NCBI RefSeq assembly: GCF_019976755.1 | Contig: NZ_AP023441.1 | Coordinates: 1,426,001 to 1,490,000, forward strand | Direction of reading: 5' to 3' | Length of the DNA: 64,000 nt | Source: Nostoc sp. MS1 | GTDB taxonomy: Bacteria; Cyanobacteriota; Cyanobacteriia; Cyanobacteriales; Nostocaceae | Position numbers and translations under genes: made by a program | Shown: piece after piece, positions 63,527 through 64,000 of the stretch | Position numbering within the stretch: position 1 is the stretch's first letter | How the letters are laid out: each line of letters opens with the position of its first letter | Notes under the pieces: generated by a model | The model's database searches: none | Told to the model about the DNA's origin: nothing | Seen by the model: the letters and a program-made list of their open reading frames with translations, nothing else

Positions 63527-64000
63527 GTGGTGAACTATCCCAGAGTATATACTGTGGAACAAAGCTGTCCCATTAATTTGGTTGGCAAAAAGGGGCAAGC
63601 GGTTCAGATTTCCATTCATAAACCTAGTCCGTATATCTGTGCCAACCGCGAACGGATATTACCAGACTGGCAAAAAGAACCTTTGTTTTGGGTAGTGATT
63701 TTTTTACAAAAATCACAGTATCCTTTGGTAAAAAGTACGGCAGAAATTGAACGGGAGAAGGAAAATTTACGAGAAAAGTTTATGAGGTTTGGCTGCGATT
63801 TAGCTTTTAATTTACGCGATCGCGGTTATTTCGCAGACCTGATAGACCCCCGCACAGGCTACCCTCTGCTTTCTCGTCCTGGGGTAATTCCCCATAATGA
63901 TACAGCCGTAGTCAAAGCTTTACTTAATTACCCAGTCTTAAAAAATAAGTGTTGTGTCATAGTTCATCCTACTTGGGGAACTGCTGTTTATCCCAGTATT
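63527..64000 (+). CDS. MMADHC-like protein (methylmalonic aciduria/homocystinuria type D), partial
   Basis: 158 residues seen; the end is outside. Key stretches: KPSPYICANRERILPDWQKE, FGCDLAFNLRDRGYFADLID, PRTGYPLLSRPGVIPHNDTA, IVHPTWGTAVYPS. They resemble the cyanobacterial homologues of the MMADHC cobalamin-trafficking protein. Start unclear: GTG at 63527 or 63530; no ATG is suitable. Confidence 0.75.
   Translation, partial: MVNYPRVYTVEQSCPINLVGKKGQAVQISIHKPSPYICANRERILPDWQKEPLFWVVIFLQKSQYPLVKSTAEIEREKENLREKFMRFGCDLAFNLRDRGYFADLIDPRTGYPLLSRPGVIPHNDTAVVKALLNYPVLKNKCCVIVHPTWGTAVYPSI

Overview
The window looks like the chromosome of a filamentous, heterocyst-forming cyanobacterium close to Nostoc/Anabaena. 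The evidence is an uptake hydrogenase locus (hupSL with hypFCDEAB), hetF beside a tandem array of NsiR1-type small RNAs, a SusB-type sucrose synthase, many HIP1 octamers (GCGATCGC), and heptanucleotide tandem repeats (TTGACTA, ACTAATG, CCCCACT types) between many genes. No rRNA, tRNA, CRISPR array or prophage was recognised. Assignments rest on reading the sequence and recalled family knowledge; no database search was run.

Layout. 1-3.4 kb (minus): a partial GH65 sugar phosphorylase and sucrose synthase. 4-19 kb: mostly single genes (tgt, response regulator, photolyase, cupin dioxygenase, sugar-binding lipoprotein, double methyltransferase, two glycosyltransferases, LD-carboxypeptidase, CAP lipoprotein). 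19.2-23.7 kb: hetF (minus), and upstream of it on the opposite strand about fourteen NsiR1-like units of about 116 bp, each a 65-nt RNA ending in an intrinsic terminator. 24.3-24.6 kb: an IS605-family TnpB relic with its right-end hairpin. 24.7-32.6 kb: geranylgeranyl-reductase-like protein, pyrH-frr, thioredoxin-like protein, S9 peptidase, DJ-1/PfpI protein, an HNH gene pair and a PD-(D/E)xK nuclease.

32.8-47.3 kb is the hydrogen-uptake region. hupS-hupL runs on the minus strand and hupL is uninterrupted. Diverging from it are small membrane proteins, a TPR protein, a NifU-domain protein, a lectin-like protein, an NHL protein and then hypF-hypC-hypD-tautomerase-hypE-hypA-hypB. The Hyp proteins build the NiFe(CN)2CO centre of HupL. 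47.4-51.5 kb: the pstSCAB phosphate transporter behind a clear Pho box. 52-64 kb: bioY, lspA, a Thr/Pro repeat secreted protein, an FHA-penicillin-binding-protein fusion, DUF3038/DUF4335 genes, apt, an orphan peptide-type permease, an ExbB-like protein, a Pepco-like small-protein cluster and a partial MMADHC-like gene.

Three copies of a non-autonomous element (MITE, 155-177 bp, imperfect terminal inverted repeats TAAGTAG/CTACTTA) lie at about 18.4, 28.1 and 38.0 kb; the third truncates a small membrane-protein gene. The strongest leads are the copy-to-copy promoter variation in the NsiR1 array, this MITE family, an unannotated small-RNA candidate near 54.5 kb, and the stem-loop between pstS and pstC.
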